This document shows positions 50,151 through 59,492 of a DNA stretch of 64,000 bases, piece after piece (the first letter of the stretch is position 1; each line of letters starts with the position of its first letter). The stretch comes from Chitinophaga filiformis. GTDB lineage: Bacteria; Bacteroidota; Bacteroidia; Chitinophagales; Chitinophagaceae. A program made the position numbers and the translations under genes. The notes beneath the pieces are model-generated. The model was not told where the DNA came from. It did no database searches and saw only the letters and a program-made list of their open reading frames with translations. Location: assembly GCF_023100805.1 (NCBI RefSeq), contig NZ_CP095855.1:6365001-6429000 (forward strand), in the 5' to 3' direction.

Positions 50151-53100
50151 TTATCGCAACAGCATGATGTAACCATTGTAGGTATGCCATTGTCCATTAG
50201 CGTCCAGCCCCTTCAAAGTATAATAATAGGTACCTGCGTTCAGTCCTTGTCCATCCCATTCACCCTGGTAATTTTGCTTCCTGAAAAGCACATTGTTCCA
50301 GCGGTTATAGATCACGATCTCGTTCTGCACAAATTTCTCCAGTCCTTTGATCACCAGTTTATCATTGCTGCCATCACCGTTTGGCGTGATCACGTTCGGT
50401 ACTTCTACTTCATTCGGGATGATATTCAGGTTCACTGTTGCTACGTTACTCCAGTTACCGTGCTGGTCTTTCACTTTATAAGTGAAGGAATCCGGGCCGG
50501 TATATCCTTTTTCGGGAGTGTATACAACAGTGCCGTCTTCATTGACTACAATTGAGCCATGTGCAGGCTGTTGTACGATTTCCAGCGAAGCAGGATCAAG
50601 CGGTGTATTGGGATTTCCCGGTGTATCGTTGCTCAATACAGGAATGGTCACCGGGTTGTCGGCCCTCACATCGCCATGATTGTCGGTAGCAGCTACCGGC
50701 AGTGGTTCAGGTGTAACAGGAGCCGCAGCACATGCCGGGCAGGCCGGTGCAGGATCAGGTGTTTCACTGGTCACAGCAGCCACATTCACCAGGCTGCCAG
50801 TAAAGCCTTCCGGCGTTAATACTTTCACCTCATAAGTCACCACAGCCGCATTTGGCATCACGGCGATAGTCTCATCAATATCACCGCTGCCGCTGGTATG
50901 AGGCAGGGCAACAGTACCATTGGTCACAGTAGCGGTCCAGCTGCTGATAGTAGTACCCGCCGGTGCGATGTCCTTAATATTCACCTTGGCAGCATCGCCC
51001 GGGCCATTGTTGGTCACAGTGATCACATAGGCAACTTCCTGACCTGCAACAAAAGTGGTTTGTGCTGCATCTTTCAGTCGCTTTACCGTTACGATGTCGG
51101 CACCTACTACAGGTGTAGGATTGATACCTGGCGTAGTGCTGGTATTATTGCCGGGAGCAGCATCCGGAGTGCTGCTTTGTACAGCGGCGCTGTTGCTCAG
51201 TGTACCTGTAAAATCAGCCGGCGTCTTCACGGTTACTTCGTAAGTAACGACTGCTCCATTCGGCAGGGTGGCAATTGTCTCATTCAGGTTACCAGTACCG
51301 CTGGTGCTTGGCAGGGTAACAGTTCCTGTCTTTACAGTGGCAGACCAGGCACTGATGCTGGTTCCGGCAGGCGCGTCGTCTTTAATATTGACAGTCTTTG
51401 CGTCACTTGGACCGTTGTTGGTCACGGTGATCACATATACCACATCTTCACCAGGTACAAAAGTTGTCTGACTTGCATCTTTCAACTTCTTCACAGTAAC
51501 GATGTCAGCAATCGCGGCTGGCGTGATAGCTGGTGTAGTACTGCTGTTATCTGTCTGATCATCATCCTGGCTGCTGGTGGTTACAGTAGCTGTATTGCTC
51601 AGATTAGCTACATAGGAAGCTGGTACAGCTACCGTCACTGTATAGGTCACCACGGCCCCATTAGACAATGTAGCAATGGTTTCATTCAGGTTGCCGGTAC
51701 CGCTGGTATTAGGCAGGCTTACAGTACCTGTTGTTACCGTTGCAGTCCAGGAGCTGATAGTTGTACCTGTTGGTGCATTGTCTTTAATATTGACAGTCTT
51801 CGCATCACTTGGACCGTTGTTCGTCACAGTAATGGTATACACCACATTCTGACCAGGCGTAAAGCTAGTAGCTGCGGTTGTCTTCACTACAGACACATCG
51901 GCTTTTGACGCTGGTGTAACAGAAGAAGAGGTATTACTGTTATTACCTGGTGTAGGATCGGTTGTTGTACTTGTTACTACAGCAGTGTTGCTCAGGCTAC
52001 CAGAGAAGGAAGCAGGCGTTTTCACGGTTACTTCGTAGGTAACGACTGCTCCATTCGGCAGCGTGGCAATGGTCTCGTTCAGGTTGCCGGTACCGCTGGT
52101 ATTAGGCAGGGCAACAGTTCCTGTTGTTACCGCAGCATTCCATGCGCTGATTGTGGTACCATTTGGTGCATCGTCTTTAATATTGACAGTCTTCGCATCA
52201 CTTGGACCATTGTTAGTCACAGTGATCACATATACCACATCCTGACCTGGTACAAAGGTTGTCTGACTTGCATCTTTCAACTTCTTCAGGGTAACGATGT
52301 CAGCGATAGCAGCAGGTGTAATAACTGGTGCGGTGCTGGTATTATCTGTCTGATCATCATCTGGATTTGTAGACGTTGCAGTTGCTGTGTTGCTTAAGCT
52401 AGCCGTGAAGGAAGCTGGTACACTTACCGTCACTGTGTAAGTCACTACAGCGCCGTCAGGCAAAGTTGCAATGGTCTCATTCAGGTTACCGCTACCGCTG
52501 GTATTAGGCAGAGTAACTGTACCTGCTGTTACAGCTGCACTCCATGCACTGATAGTTGTTCCTGCTGGCGCTACGTCACTCACATTTACATCCTTCGCAT
52601 CACTCGGGCCGTTATTGGTTACTGTAATAGTATATACCACATTCTGTCCAGGCGTAAAGCTGGTAGCCGTGGTTGTTTTCATTACAGATACATCGGCTTT
52701 CGGAGTCGGTGTTGTAGAAGAAGAAGTATTATTGTTATTACCTGGTGTAGGATCGGTTGTTGTACTTGTTACTACAGCGGTGTTGCTCAGGCTACCAGAG
52801 AAGGATGCAGGTGTTTTCACTGTTACTTCGTAAGTAACGACTGCTCCATTCGGCAGCGTGGAAATTGTTTCGTTCAGGTTACCGGTACCGCTGGTATTAG
52901 GCAGGCTTGCTGTACCTGTCGTTACAGCAGCACTCCATGCACTGATAGTTGTACCTGCAGGTGCTACGTCGTTCACATTTACGTTCTTCGCATCACTTGG
53001 TCCATTGTTAGCCACAGTGATCACATATACCACATCCTGACCTGGTACAAAGCTTGTCTGACTTCCGTCTTTCAACTTCTTCACAGTAACGATGTCGGCG

Positions 53101-56100
53101 ATAGCAGTAGGGCTGATAGCCGGTGTTGTACTGCTGTTATCCGTCTGATCATCATCCGGAGTAGTAGATGTTACATTAGCGGTATTGCTGATAGTGGCAG
53201 TGGAGGAAGCCGGTACACTTACCGTTACTGTATAGGTTACTACAGCGCCATCAGCTAAAGTAGCAATCGTCTCATTCAGGTTACCGCTACCACTGGTGTT
53301 AGGAAGGGTCACTGTACCTGTTGTTACAGCCGCTGTCCACGCACTGATAGTTGTGCCGGCAGGTGCTATATCGCTCACATTCACATCCTTCGCATCGCTT
53401 GGGCCATTGTTGGTCACAGTGATGGTATAAACTACATCCTGGCCAGGTGTAAAGTTAGTAGCTGCGGTTGTTTTCGCTACAGATACATCGGCTTTAGGAG
53501 ATGGTACAATAGTAGTTGCTGTGCCGCTGTTATTTGCCTGATTATCATCCGGAGTAGAAGATGTTGCAGTTGCTGTATTGCTCAGACTAGCCGTGAGGGA
53601 AGCTGGTATGCTTACCGTCACTGTATAGGTTACTACAGCGCCATCAGCTAAGGTAGCAATCGTCTCATTCAGGTTACCGCTACCGCTGGTATTTGGCAGG
53701 GTAACAGTTCCTGTTGTTACAGCAGCACTCCATGCACTGATAGTTGTTCCTGCTGGCGCTACGTCACTCACATTTACATCCTTCGCATCACTTGGACCAT
53801 TGTTGGTGACAGTGATGGTATATACCACATCCTGACCTGGCGTAAAGTTAGTAGCTGCGGTTGTTTTCACTACAGATACATCGGCTTTAGGAGTCGGTGT
53901 TGTAGAAGAAGAAGTATTATTGTTATTACCCGGTGTAGGGTCGGTTGTCGTACTTGTTACGACAGCGGTGTTGCTCAGGCTACCGGAGAAGGAAGCTGGT
54001 GTTTTCACTGTTACTTCGTAAGTAACGACTGCTCCATTCGGCAGCGTCGCAATTGTTTCGTTCAGGTTACCGGTACCGCTGGTATTAGGCAGGGTAACAG
54101 TTCCTGTTGTTACGGTTGCACTCCATGCACTGATCACAGTACCTGCAGGCGCTACGTCGTTCACATTTACGTTCTTCGCATCACTTGGTCCATTGTTAGC
54201 CACAGTGATCACATATACCACATCTTCACCTGGCACAAAGCTTGTCTGACCTGCATCCTTCAACTTCTTCGCAGTAACGATGTCGGCGATAGCAGCAGGT
54301 GTAATAGCTGGTGCTGTGCTGCTATTATCTGTCTGATCATCATCCGGAGTGGAAGATGTTACATTAGCGGTATTGCTGATAGTGGCAGTGAAGGAAGCCG
54401 GTACACTTACTGTCACTGTATAGGTTACTACAGCGCCATCAGGCAAAGTGGCGATGGTCTCATTCAGGTTGCCGGTACCGCTGGTATTAGGCAGGGTAAC
54501 TGTACCTGTTGTTACAGCCGCTGTCCACGCACTGATAGTTGTGCCGGCAGGTGCTATATCACTGATATTTACATTCTCCGCATCACTTGGGCCGTTGTTG
54601 GTCACTATAATAGTATATACCACATTCTGACCAGGCGTAAACTTAGTAGCTGCGGTTGTTTTCGCTACAGATACATCGGCTTTAGGTGCTGGTACGATAG
54701 TAGTTGCCGTGCCGCTGTTATTTGCCTGATTATCATCCGGAGTGGAAGATGTTGCAGTTGCTGTATTGCTCAGACTAGCCGTGAGGGAAGCTGGTATGCT
54801 TACCGTCACTGTATAGGTTACTACAGCGCCATCAGGCAAAGTGGCAATCGTCTCATTCAGGTTACCGGTACCGCTGGCATTAGGTAATGTAACAGTTCCT
54901 GTTGTTACGGCAGCGCTCCATGCACTGATAGTTGTGCCTGCAGGTGCTATATCGCTCACATTCACATCCTTCGCATCACTTGGACCGTTGTTGGTCACTG
55001 TAATAGTATACACCACATCCTGTCCAGGCGTAAAACTGGTAACTGCGGTTGTTTTCACTACAGCTACGTCAGCTTTCGGCGCAGGCGTCAGCACGCCTGA
55101 AGTACTGTTGTTATTTCCGGGTACATCATCCCGACTGCCGGTAGTTACTGTCGCAGTATTGCTCAGGTTACCGGTATGGTCAGCAGGTACGCCGACGGTC
55201 ACCACATATCGTACTACCGCTCCGTTTGACATACTGGTAATAAGCTGGTCAATGTCACCCATACCACTGGCGGTCAGCGGAGATACCGTACCTGTTATTA
55301 CACTGGCAGTCCAATTCCTGATGATAGTACCCGCAGGCGCTACATCTTTGATGTTCACATCCTTCGCATCAGCAGGACCATTATTGGTAACTGTGATGGT
55401 GTAGATCACATCCTCTCCCGGCGCATAAGTGGTTTTTGCAGCATCCTGTACGACTTTCACCGCAGCGATATCTGCACCTGGTTCCAGTGTAATGGGCGTA
55501 GTTGTGCTGGTATTATTACCCGGTGTTTCATCCAGTACCGGACCGGATGCGGAAGCTGTATTGCTCAGGGCACTGTTATACCCAGCGGGTAATGTTACCT
55601 GTACTACATAGGTTACCGTCTCTCCTGCCGGTATGGTGGCAATCGTCTCATTAATATTGCCGGTGCCACTGGTATGCGGCAAAGCCACAGGACCAGCAGC
55701 AGTAGCCGTCCAGGCACCGATGGTAGTACCTGCAGGTGCAACGTCCGTTACATTAACATTTGTTGCTGTGCTGGGACCATTATTCGTGACAGTGATCACA
55801 TAGTTCACTGTTTCACCAGGGGCGTAGGTCGTCTTTGTGGCATCCTGTGTTGTCTTTACTACCACAATATCCGCGCTCGCCACAACAGCTACACCACTGT
55901 TATATTTAATGTTATTACAATTCTCTGTAGTTCCGCCATTCTTACATTCCACATGTGGATCTGTAGGTGGCACTGCAGCATTAGGATTCGTTGCATCAGG
56001 ATCGGTCACGTCTTTCGGACGCATGATACTGGTTTCTATATTGATGTTGCCGCCCGCCAGAGAAGGACCTGCTGTACCTGTGAGATTGAAAGTAACGATA

Positions 56101-57860
56101 CAGCCATTCGGCAGATCAAGCAGGGCGGTATAATTACCTGAAGCATCCAGCGCAGCATTCTTCACGGTGCCGCAACTTGTGCTGGCAGTAACTGCCGACA
56201 GGTCAGCAACAGTAAAACCGGCAGGCACTTTAATAGCAAAGGGCGCACCGGTTACATCGCTTGGACCGTTATTCACAACAACAACCTTATAAGTGACCGT
56301 TTTACCCACAGTTACCTGGGTAAGGGGTGTGGCCGGACCTACACTTTGAATAGCGAGATCTGCTTCCACGATGTTGAGCGTGGTATTCCGGGAAGCCATG
56401 TCACCAAGTACATAGGTCCAGGTATCCATTGTTTTCACGTCCCCATAGTTGTTACTCCATTTGTGTCCGTTTGTATTACTGGAAATACCGCTGCCACTGT
56501 TACCATTGGACCTGGGATTACTGGCTCCGGTCGCGGTGGCGAAGGAAGCATCATCCCAGTAAACGATGTCGCTCTTTACGGTATTATCATCGTTTAGTTG
56601 TTCTATGATAAGACCATTGGGGTTATTTTCCACATCGATAAAAGGGAAATGTATCTCAGCGCCCTGCAATTGTATATTGGCAGTAACTGAAGCTGTTCCT
56701 AATGCAGGTGTTACACCGGCGCCATCCTTACCATCCCAGAAAATGCTGTTATTGCCGGCAACAGCCGTACCTGTTATCTGTTTGGTCACAAAAGAACCGG
56801 TCCCTACCAAAGAAATACGGTAAGTACCTCCGACGCTGGCGGTGAACTTAATATAGGCGCCCTTCTTACTTACCTGTCCGGCAGTACCTTCCACACCATC
56901 CACACTGATATTGGTCACGGCAGGGATGATCTTTGTCCCTCTCAGCCAGGTTGTTTTACCTCCGGGCATGACAGACGAAGCCGGCATATCTGTAGCAGGT
57001 ACATGATAGAACATTTTGTGCGTGACACTATATGTGCCGTCGTCTGACCGGGGATCCCATACATTGAAGTCCGTTCCCCTGTTCGTACCCGCCACACTTT
57101 TATAAAGAGGCTCACCGGCATCTGTAGCGTTTGTGGTAAGTCCCTTGTTGTTCACAAAGGCTACAAAGCCGATACCGCTTGATCCGTTATTATTTACTTT
57201 GTATACATAACCATCTTTCGTCAACACATAGATAACACCTCTGTAGTTACCGAAGTCCACAAACATATTCAGCACATTCGTATACACCCTTCCCGGTATG
57301 ATCGTTCCACCTGCGCTTCTTACGGAAATATCCCAGGCAGCAATGGCGCTGCTCGCAGTATTCTGTGTCCATGCCGCATCTGCCGCCACATTAGCGCCCG
57401 CACCTTCTGCAATGTTGGCCGGAGGATTTGTAGATACCAGTTCTATCTTCCACACTCCCGCCTGCCCTGCACCTACTACCTGCGAAAAAGGCGTATAACC
57501 TACCCACGGTCCCTGTAGTTCCTGCGTACGATTGGCGATCTGACCTACAGTAGTAGTACCTGCCGTTGAAGTATATACGGTACCGTCGGGCGCAGTCAGG
57601 ATGATCTGTCCCGATCCTATCCCCTGCGCACTGCTGGCTGCGCCCAGGGTTTCGCCCGCCTTGAGGTAAGCATAATGTACCCCCATGTTGGTCAGGGTCC
57701 ATCCGGTCTTGGTTCCCGTTGTAGAGACCAGGAACGCACGACCACCTGCTATGCCGCTGGGGTAAAGGTCCTTCGAACCTTCCGCATAGCCCCGGTGGCC
57801 TGCCAGCAGGCCTGACATGATGAATAAAAGGGAAAACGTCGCTTTGTAAAGTCTACTCAT
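50151..57860 (-). CDS. Giant DUF11-repeat adhesin with T9SS type B sorting domain
   Basis: 2,569 residues from the ATG at 57860, which gives a clean signal peptide (SRLYKATFSLLFIMSGLLAGHRGYA). Residues about 30-500 are a unique N-terminal region. Then follow 14 DUF11-like beta-sandwich repeats of about 131 residues (about 500-2385), most with VTNNGPSDAK and APAGTTISAW. Next is an Ig/cadherin-like domain with GYTGPDSFTYKVKD. The last 83 residues (PNVITPNGDGSNDKLVI ... GYIMLLR) are a gliding-motility-type C-terminal sorting domain. A SprB-like surface adhesin is the likely role. Confidence 0.93.
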   Translation of the reverse strand: MSRLYKATFSLLFIMSGLLAGHRGYAEGSKDLYPSGIAGGRAFLVSTTGTKTGWTLTNMGVHYAYLKAGETLGAASSAQGIGSGQIILTAPDGTVYTSTAGTTTVGQIANRTQELQGPWVGYTPFSQVVGAGQAGVWKIELVSTNPPANIAEGAGANVAADAAWTQNTASSAIAAWDISVRSAGGTIIPGRVYTNVLNMFVDFGNYRGVIYVLTKDGYVYKVNNNGSSGIGFVAFVNNKGLTTNATDAGEPLYKSVAGTNRGTDFNVWDPRSDDGTYSVTHKMFYHVPATDMPASSVMPGGKTTWLRGTKIIPAVTNISVDGVEGTAGQVSKKGAYIKFTASVGGTYRISLVGTGSFVTKQITGTAVAGNNSIFWDGKDGAGVTPALGTASVTANIQLQGAEIHFPFIDVENNPNGLIIEQLNDDNTVKSDIVYWDDASFATATGASNPRSNGNSGSGISSNTNGHKWSNNYGDVKTMDTWTYVLGDMASRNTTLNIVEADLAIQSVGPATPLTQVTVGKTVTYKVVVVNNGPSDVTGAPFAIKVPAGFTVADLSAVTASTSCGTVKNAALDASGNYTALLDLPNGCIVTFNLTGTAGPSLAGGNINIETSIMRPKDVTDPDATNPNAAVPPTDPHVECKNGGTTENCNNIKYNSGVAVVASADIVVVKTTQDATKTTYAPGETVNYVITVTNNGPSTATNVNVTDVAPAGTTIGAWTATAAGPVALPHTSGTGNINETIATIPAGETVTYVVQVTLPAGYNSALSNTASASGPVLDETPGNNTSTTTPITLEPGADIAAVKVVQDAAKTTYAPGEDVIYTITVTNNGPADAKDVNIKDVAPAGTIIRNWTASVITGTVSPLTASGMGDIDQLITSMSNGAVVRYVVTVGVPADHTGNLSNTATVTTGSRDDVPGNNNSTSGVLTPAPKADVAVVKTTAVTSFTPGQDVVYTITVTNNGPSDAKDVNVSDIAPAGTTISAWSAAVTTGTVTLPNASGTGNLNETIATLPDGAVVTYTVTVSIPASLTASLSNTATATSSTPDDNQANNSGTATTIVPAPKADVSVAKTTAATKFTPGQNVVYTIIVTNNGPSDAENVNISDIAPAGTTISAWTAAVTTGTVTLPNTSGTGNLNETIATLPDGAVVTYTVTVSVPASFTATISNTANVTSSTPDDDQTDNSSTAPAITPAAIADIVTAKKLKDAGQTSFVPGEDVVYVITVANNGPSDAKNVNVNDVAPAGTVISAWSATVTTGTVTLPNTSGTGNLNETIATLPNGAVVTYEVTVKTPASFSGSLSNTAVVTSTTTDPTPGNNNNTSSSTTPTPKADVSVVKTTAATNFTPGQDVVYTITVTNNGPSDAKDVNVSDVAPAGTTISAWSAAVTTGTVTLPNTSGSGNLNETIATLADGAVVTYTVTVSIPASLTASLSNTATATSSTPDDNQANNSGTATTIVPSPKADVSVAKTTAATNFTPGQDVVYTITVTNNGPSDAKDVNVSDIAPAGTTISAWTAAVTTGTVTLPNTSGSGNLNETIATLADGAVVTYTVTVSVPASSTATISNTANVTSTTPDDDQTDNSSTTPAISPTAIADIVTVKKLKDGSQTSFVPGQDVVYVITVANNGPSDAKNVNVNDVAPAGTTISAWSAAVTTGTASLPNTSGTGNLNETISTLPNGAVVTYEVTVKTPASFSGSLSNTAVVTSTTTDPTPGNNNNTSSSTTPTPKADVSVMKTTTATSFTPGQNVVYTITVTNNGPSDAKDVNVSDVAPAGTTISAWSAAVTAGTVTLPNTSGSGNLNETIATLPDGAVVTYTVTVSVPASFTASLSNTATATSTNPDDDQTDNTSTAPVITPAAIADIVTLKKLKDASQTTFVPGQDVVYVITVTNNGPSDAKTVNIKDDAPNGTTISAWNAAVTTGTVALPNTSGTGNLNETIATLPNGAVVTYEVTVKTPASFSGSLSNTAVVTSTTTDPTPGNNSNTSSSVTPASKADVSVVKTTAATSFTPGQNVVYTITVTNNGPSDAKTVNIKDNAPTGTTISSWTATVTTGTVSLPNTSGTGNLNETIATLSNGAVVTYTVTVAVPASYVANLSNTATVTTSSQDDDQTDNSSTTPAITPAAIADIVTVKKLKDASQTTFVPGEDVVYVITVTNNGPSDAKTVNIKDDAPAGTSISAWSATVKTGTVTLPSTSGTGNLNETIATLPNGAVVTYEVTVKTPADFTGTLSNSAAVQSSTPDAAPGNNTSTTPGINPTPVVGADIVTVKRLKDAAQTTFVAGQEVAYVITVTNNGPGDAAKVNIKDIAPAGTTISSWTATVTNGTVALPHTSGSGDIDETIAVMPNAAVVTYEVKVLTPEGFTGSLVNVAAVTSETPDPAPACPACAAAPVTPEPLPVAATDNHGDVRADNPVTIPVLSNDTPGNPNTPLDPASLEIVQQPAHGSIVVNEDGTVVYTPEKGYTGPDSFTYKVKDQHGNWSNVATVNLNIIPNEVEVPNVITPNGDGSNDKLVIKGLEKFVQNEIVIYNRWNNVLFRKQNYQGEWDGQGLNAGTYYYTLKGLDANGQWHTYNGYIMLLR
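51100..55875 (-). repeat. Tandem DUF11-coding repeats with higher-order structure
   Basis: Repeat boundaries recur about every 395 bp (near 51098, 51512, 51907, 52300, 52697, 53095, 53491, 53886, 54285, 54683, 55075, 55477 and 55875). Two repeat types are seen: ADVSVxKTT and ADIVTxKKLKDA. Repeats 4-6 and 7-9 form a duplicated triplet; further on the two types alternate. Confidence 0.85.
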
Positions 57861-58222
57861 AAGTATTGAATAAGTAATAAATATCCCGGCGGAAAGGCTT
57901 CCCGCACGGACATAATCGTCCCGGCACGACAAGTGTGGTTGTCATGCAAATATGTTCGTAAGAGTAATGTGTTGCGATAGCAATAGCATGGAGCCCCCTT
58001 TAGGGCCCTGGCGGTTTCCTTTACATGTTACAGTATCTTTTTTCTAAATTATTTCACAGGGTCCATAATCACGGTTTCGGGTCTTTTTCAGGATTCTTTT
58101 CTCAACAACATAGTATCTTATAGTATCTTAACATCTATACAAAACACCTATACGAAAGGTCATTTTTTCGCCACAAAATTACTTTGCCATCCCTTATTCA
58201 TGCATAGTAAATATTTGACATA

Positions 58223-58244
58223 CTTGTAGTACAATTACTACAAG
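58223..58244. promoter_or_regulatory. Perfect palindrome upstream of the LuxR-type gene
   Basis: CTTGTAGTA-CAAT-TACTACAAG, 9-bp arms with a 4-nt spacer, ending 7 bp before the -33 element. Strong candidate operator for a dimeric regulator. Confidence 0.65.
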
Positions 58245-58251
58245 CTGTCGA

Positions 58252-58283
58252 TTGACATTACAAAATAAAATATTATAAATTTG
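58252..58283 (+). promoter_or_regulatory. Textbook Bacteroidetes promoter of the LuxR-type gene
   Basis: -33 element TTG at 58252-58254 and -7 element TAAATTTG at 58276-58283 with 21 bp between. Transcript start expected near 58290, about 45 nt before the ATG at 58336. Confidence 0.75.
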
Positions 58284-58335
58284 CTCCATATGCCTTAAAG
58301 GCTGCGTAACCATATACCTATTTATCCGTTAATGA

Positions 58336-58944
58336 ATGAACTATATCCTTATTGCCCATGAACCCACCATCATGCGTGATGGCCTTTCTCAGATCATTAC
58401 CATGTTGCCCGCACCTGTTACCGTACTAATGGTGCAAACCGCAGATGACGTCATGGCAGCTATGAAAAAACAGCCATTTAACCTGCTTATCCTGAGCAGA
58501 TATTTCCCGGGGGCCGAAACGCCGTCAATGATAGACATGATCAGAAAACAATCTCCTGCCACCAGGATATTGCTCTTTTCTTCCCGTCATGAAAAAGCAT
58601 TGATCATCGATTCATTATACCAGGAGGCAGATGGCTATCTCTGCAAAAATTCCACAGAAGAGGAAATAGAAATGACCCTTTCTTCCCTGTTGAAAGAGGA
58701 AAAGGAAGTACCCTTATACGTACCGCCTTCTTCCAATCCTTTATCACAACTTTCCTCCCGCGAAATAGAGGTCATGAACCTCTTAATTAAAGGACTGCCC
58801 CTGTTAAAAATTGCGGCAAAAATGGAGCTGCAGCTAACAACAGTCAGCACCTATAAGACCCGCATTTTTAAGAAACTGGAAATCAGCTCAGTAGTTGAAC
58901 TACTGGAAAAGATCAATATTTACGGCGCCAGGAGAGCAGTATAA
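58336..58944 (+). CDS. LuxR-type regulator with a degenerate receiver domain
   Basis: A 202-residue response-regulator-like protein. The receiver part (about 1-120) lacks key residues: the acidic pair reads HE in ILIAHEP, and the phosphorylated Asp is replaced by Ser in LLILSRYFPG. The conserved Lys (YLCKN) and Ser (LLFSS) remain. The C-terminal LuxR helix-turn-helix (about 138-200) is intact: LSSREIEVMNLLIKGLPLLKIAAKMELQLTTVSTYKTRIFKKL. It probably acts without phosphorylation. Divergent from the adhesin operon, its likely target. Confidence 0.88.
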   Translation: MNYILIAHEPTIMRDGLSQIITMLPAPVTVLMVQTADDVMAAMKKQPFNLLILSRYFPGAETPSMIDMIRKQSPATRILLFSSRHEKALIIDSLYQEADGYLCKNSTEEEIEMTLSSLLKEEKEVPLYVPPSSNPLSQLSSREIEVMNLLIKGLPLLKIAAKMELQLTTVSTYKTRIFKKLEISSVVELLEKINIYGARRAV

Positions 58945-59088
58945 TGCAGCAAACAACACGGCTGGCGGGCCTTTCAGACTGATAAATTAAATTTTTATCA
59001 TTTGAATATTATTTTTAACTTTATAGACCAGCTATCCTGCCAGCTGTGTATATATACTATTATTAATAGCCCCAAACCCCGGTTTCCA

Positions 59089-59478
59089 ATGGACAAGTCA
59101 TTCCGTATTGTGATCTACATTGTACTTGCACTTACGTGTATCAACGCCCTCATTACCTTCTTTGAGAAAAGCCAGTTAAAACAGATCCAGAAAAATATTG
59201 AAGCCTCTCAGAGAAATATTGACACCGCATTGAATTACATCAATGCCTCCCGCGCCCGGCTCGATTCCCTGCAGGGAGACGTTGATAAGTTCAAGTATTA
59301 CATCAAGAATATCCAGGCCAACGTTTCCATTTTAAACACCAAAAAAGAAATAGAGGAAGCTAAGTCGAATGCCAAGCTGAAAGAGACACTTAATGAACTG
59401 AATGAAAAAGTAAAGAACTTTAAAGAAGAACTGAAAGCTACCGACAGTCTTCCCCCCTTTGACGTAAAACCCCTGTAA
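59089..59478 (+). CDS. Membrane-anchored coiled-coil protein
   Basis: About 129 residues from the ATG at 59089; an earlier in-frame start at 59002 adds a poor N-terminus. One transmembrane segment (FRIVIYIVLALTCINALITFF), then a long coiled coil (LKQIQKNIEASQRNIDTALNYINASRARLDSL and KETLNELNEKVKNFKEEL). Probably inner membrane with an extracytoplasmic rod. No family recognised. 15 bp upstream of the next gene: same operon. Confidence 0.7.
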   Translation: MDKSFRIVIYIVLALTCINALITFFEKSQLKQIQKNIEASQRNIDTALNYINASRARLDSLQGDVDKFKYYIKNIQANVSILNTKKEIEEAKSNAKLKETLNELNEKVKNFKEELKATDSLPPFDVKPL

Positions 59479-59492
59479 ACTGATATTAACAT

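Larger units (their letters stand above)
57861..58335. other. Divergent regulatory region of the adhesin operon
   Basis: Separates the adhesin operon (minus) from the LuxR-type gene (plus). It holds a candidate minus-strand -7 element TAATTTTG at 58174-58181, implying an adhesin leader of about 300 nt; a tandem TAGTATCTTA twice at 58111-58130 (a similar AGTATCTT lies near 58032); a palindrome at 58223-58244; and the plus-strand promoter at 58252-58283. Confidence 0.6.

Noticed and set aside
50898..51908. Long plus-strand open frames across the adhesin repeats, several with look-alike sequences
   Set aside because: They repeat with the DUF11 unit period and are the reverse strand of the adhesin gene; no start or family signal of their own.
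50151..57932. A start for the adhesin at 57932
   Set aside because: The extra 24 residues would push the signal peptide inward; the ATG at 57860 gives a normal signal peptide.
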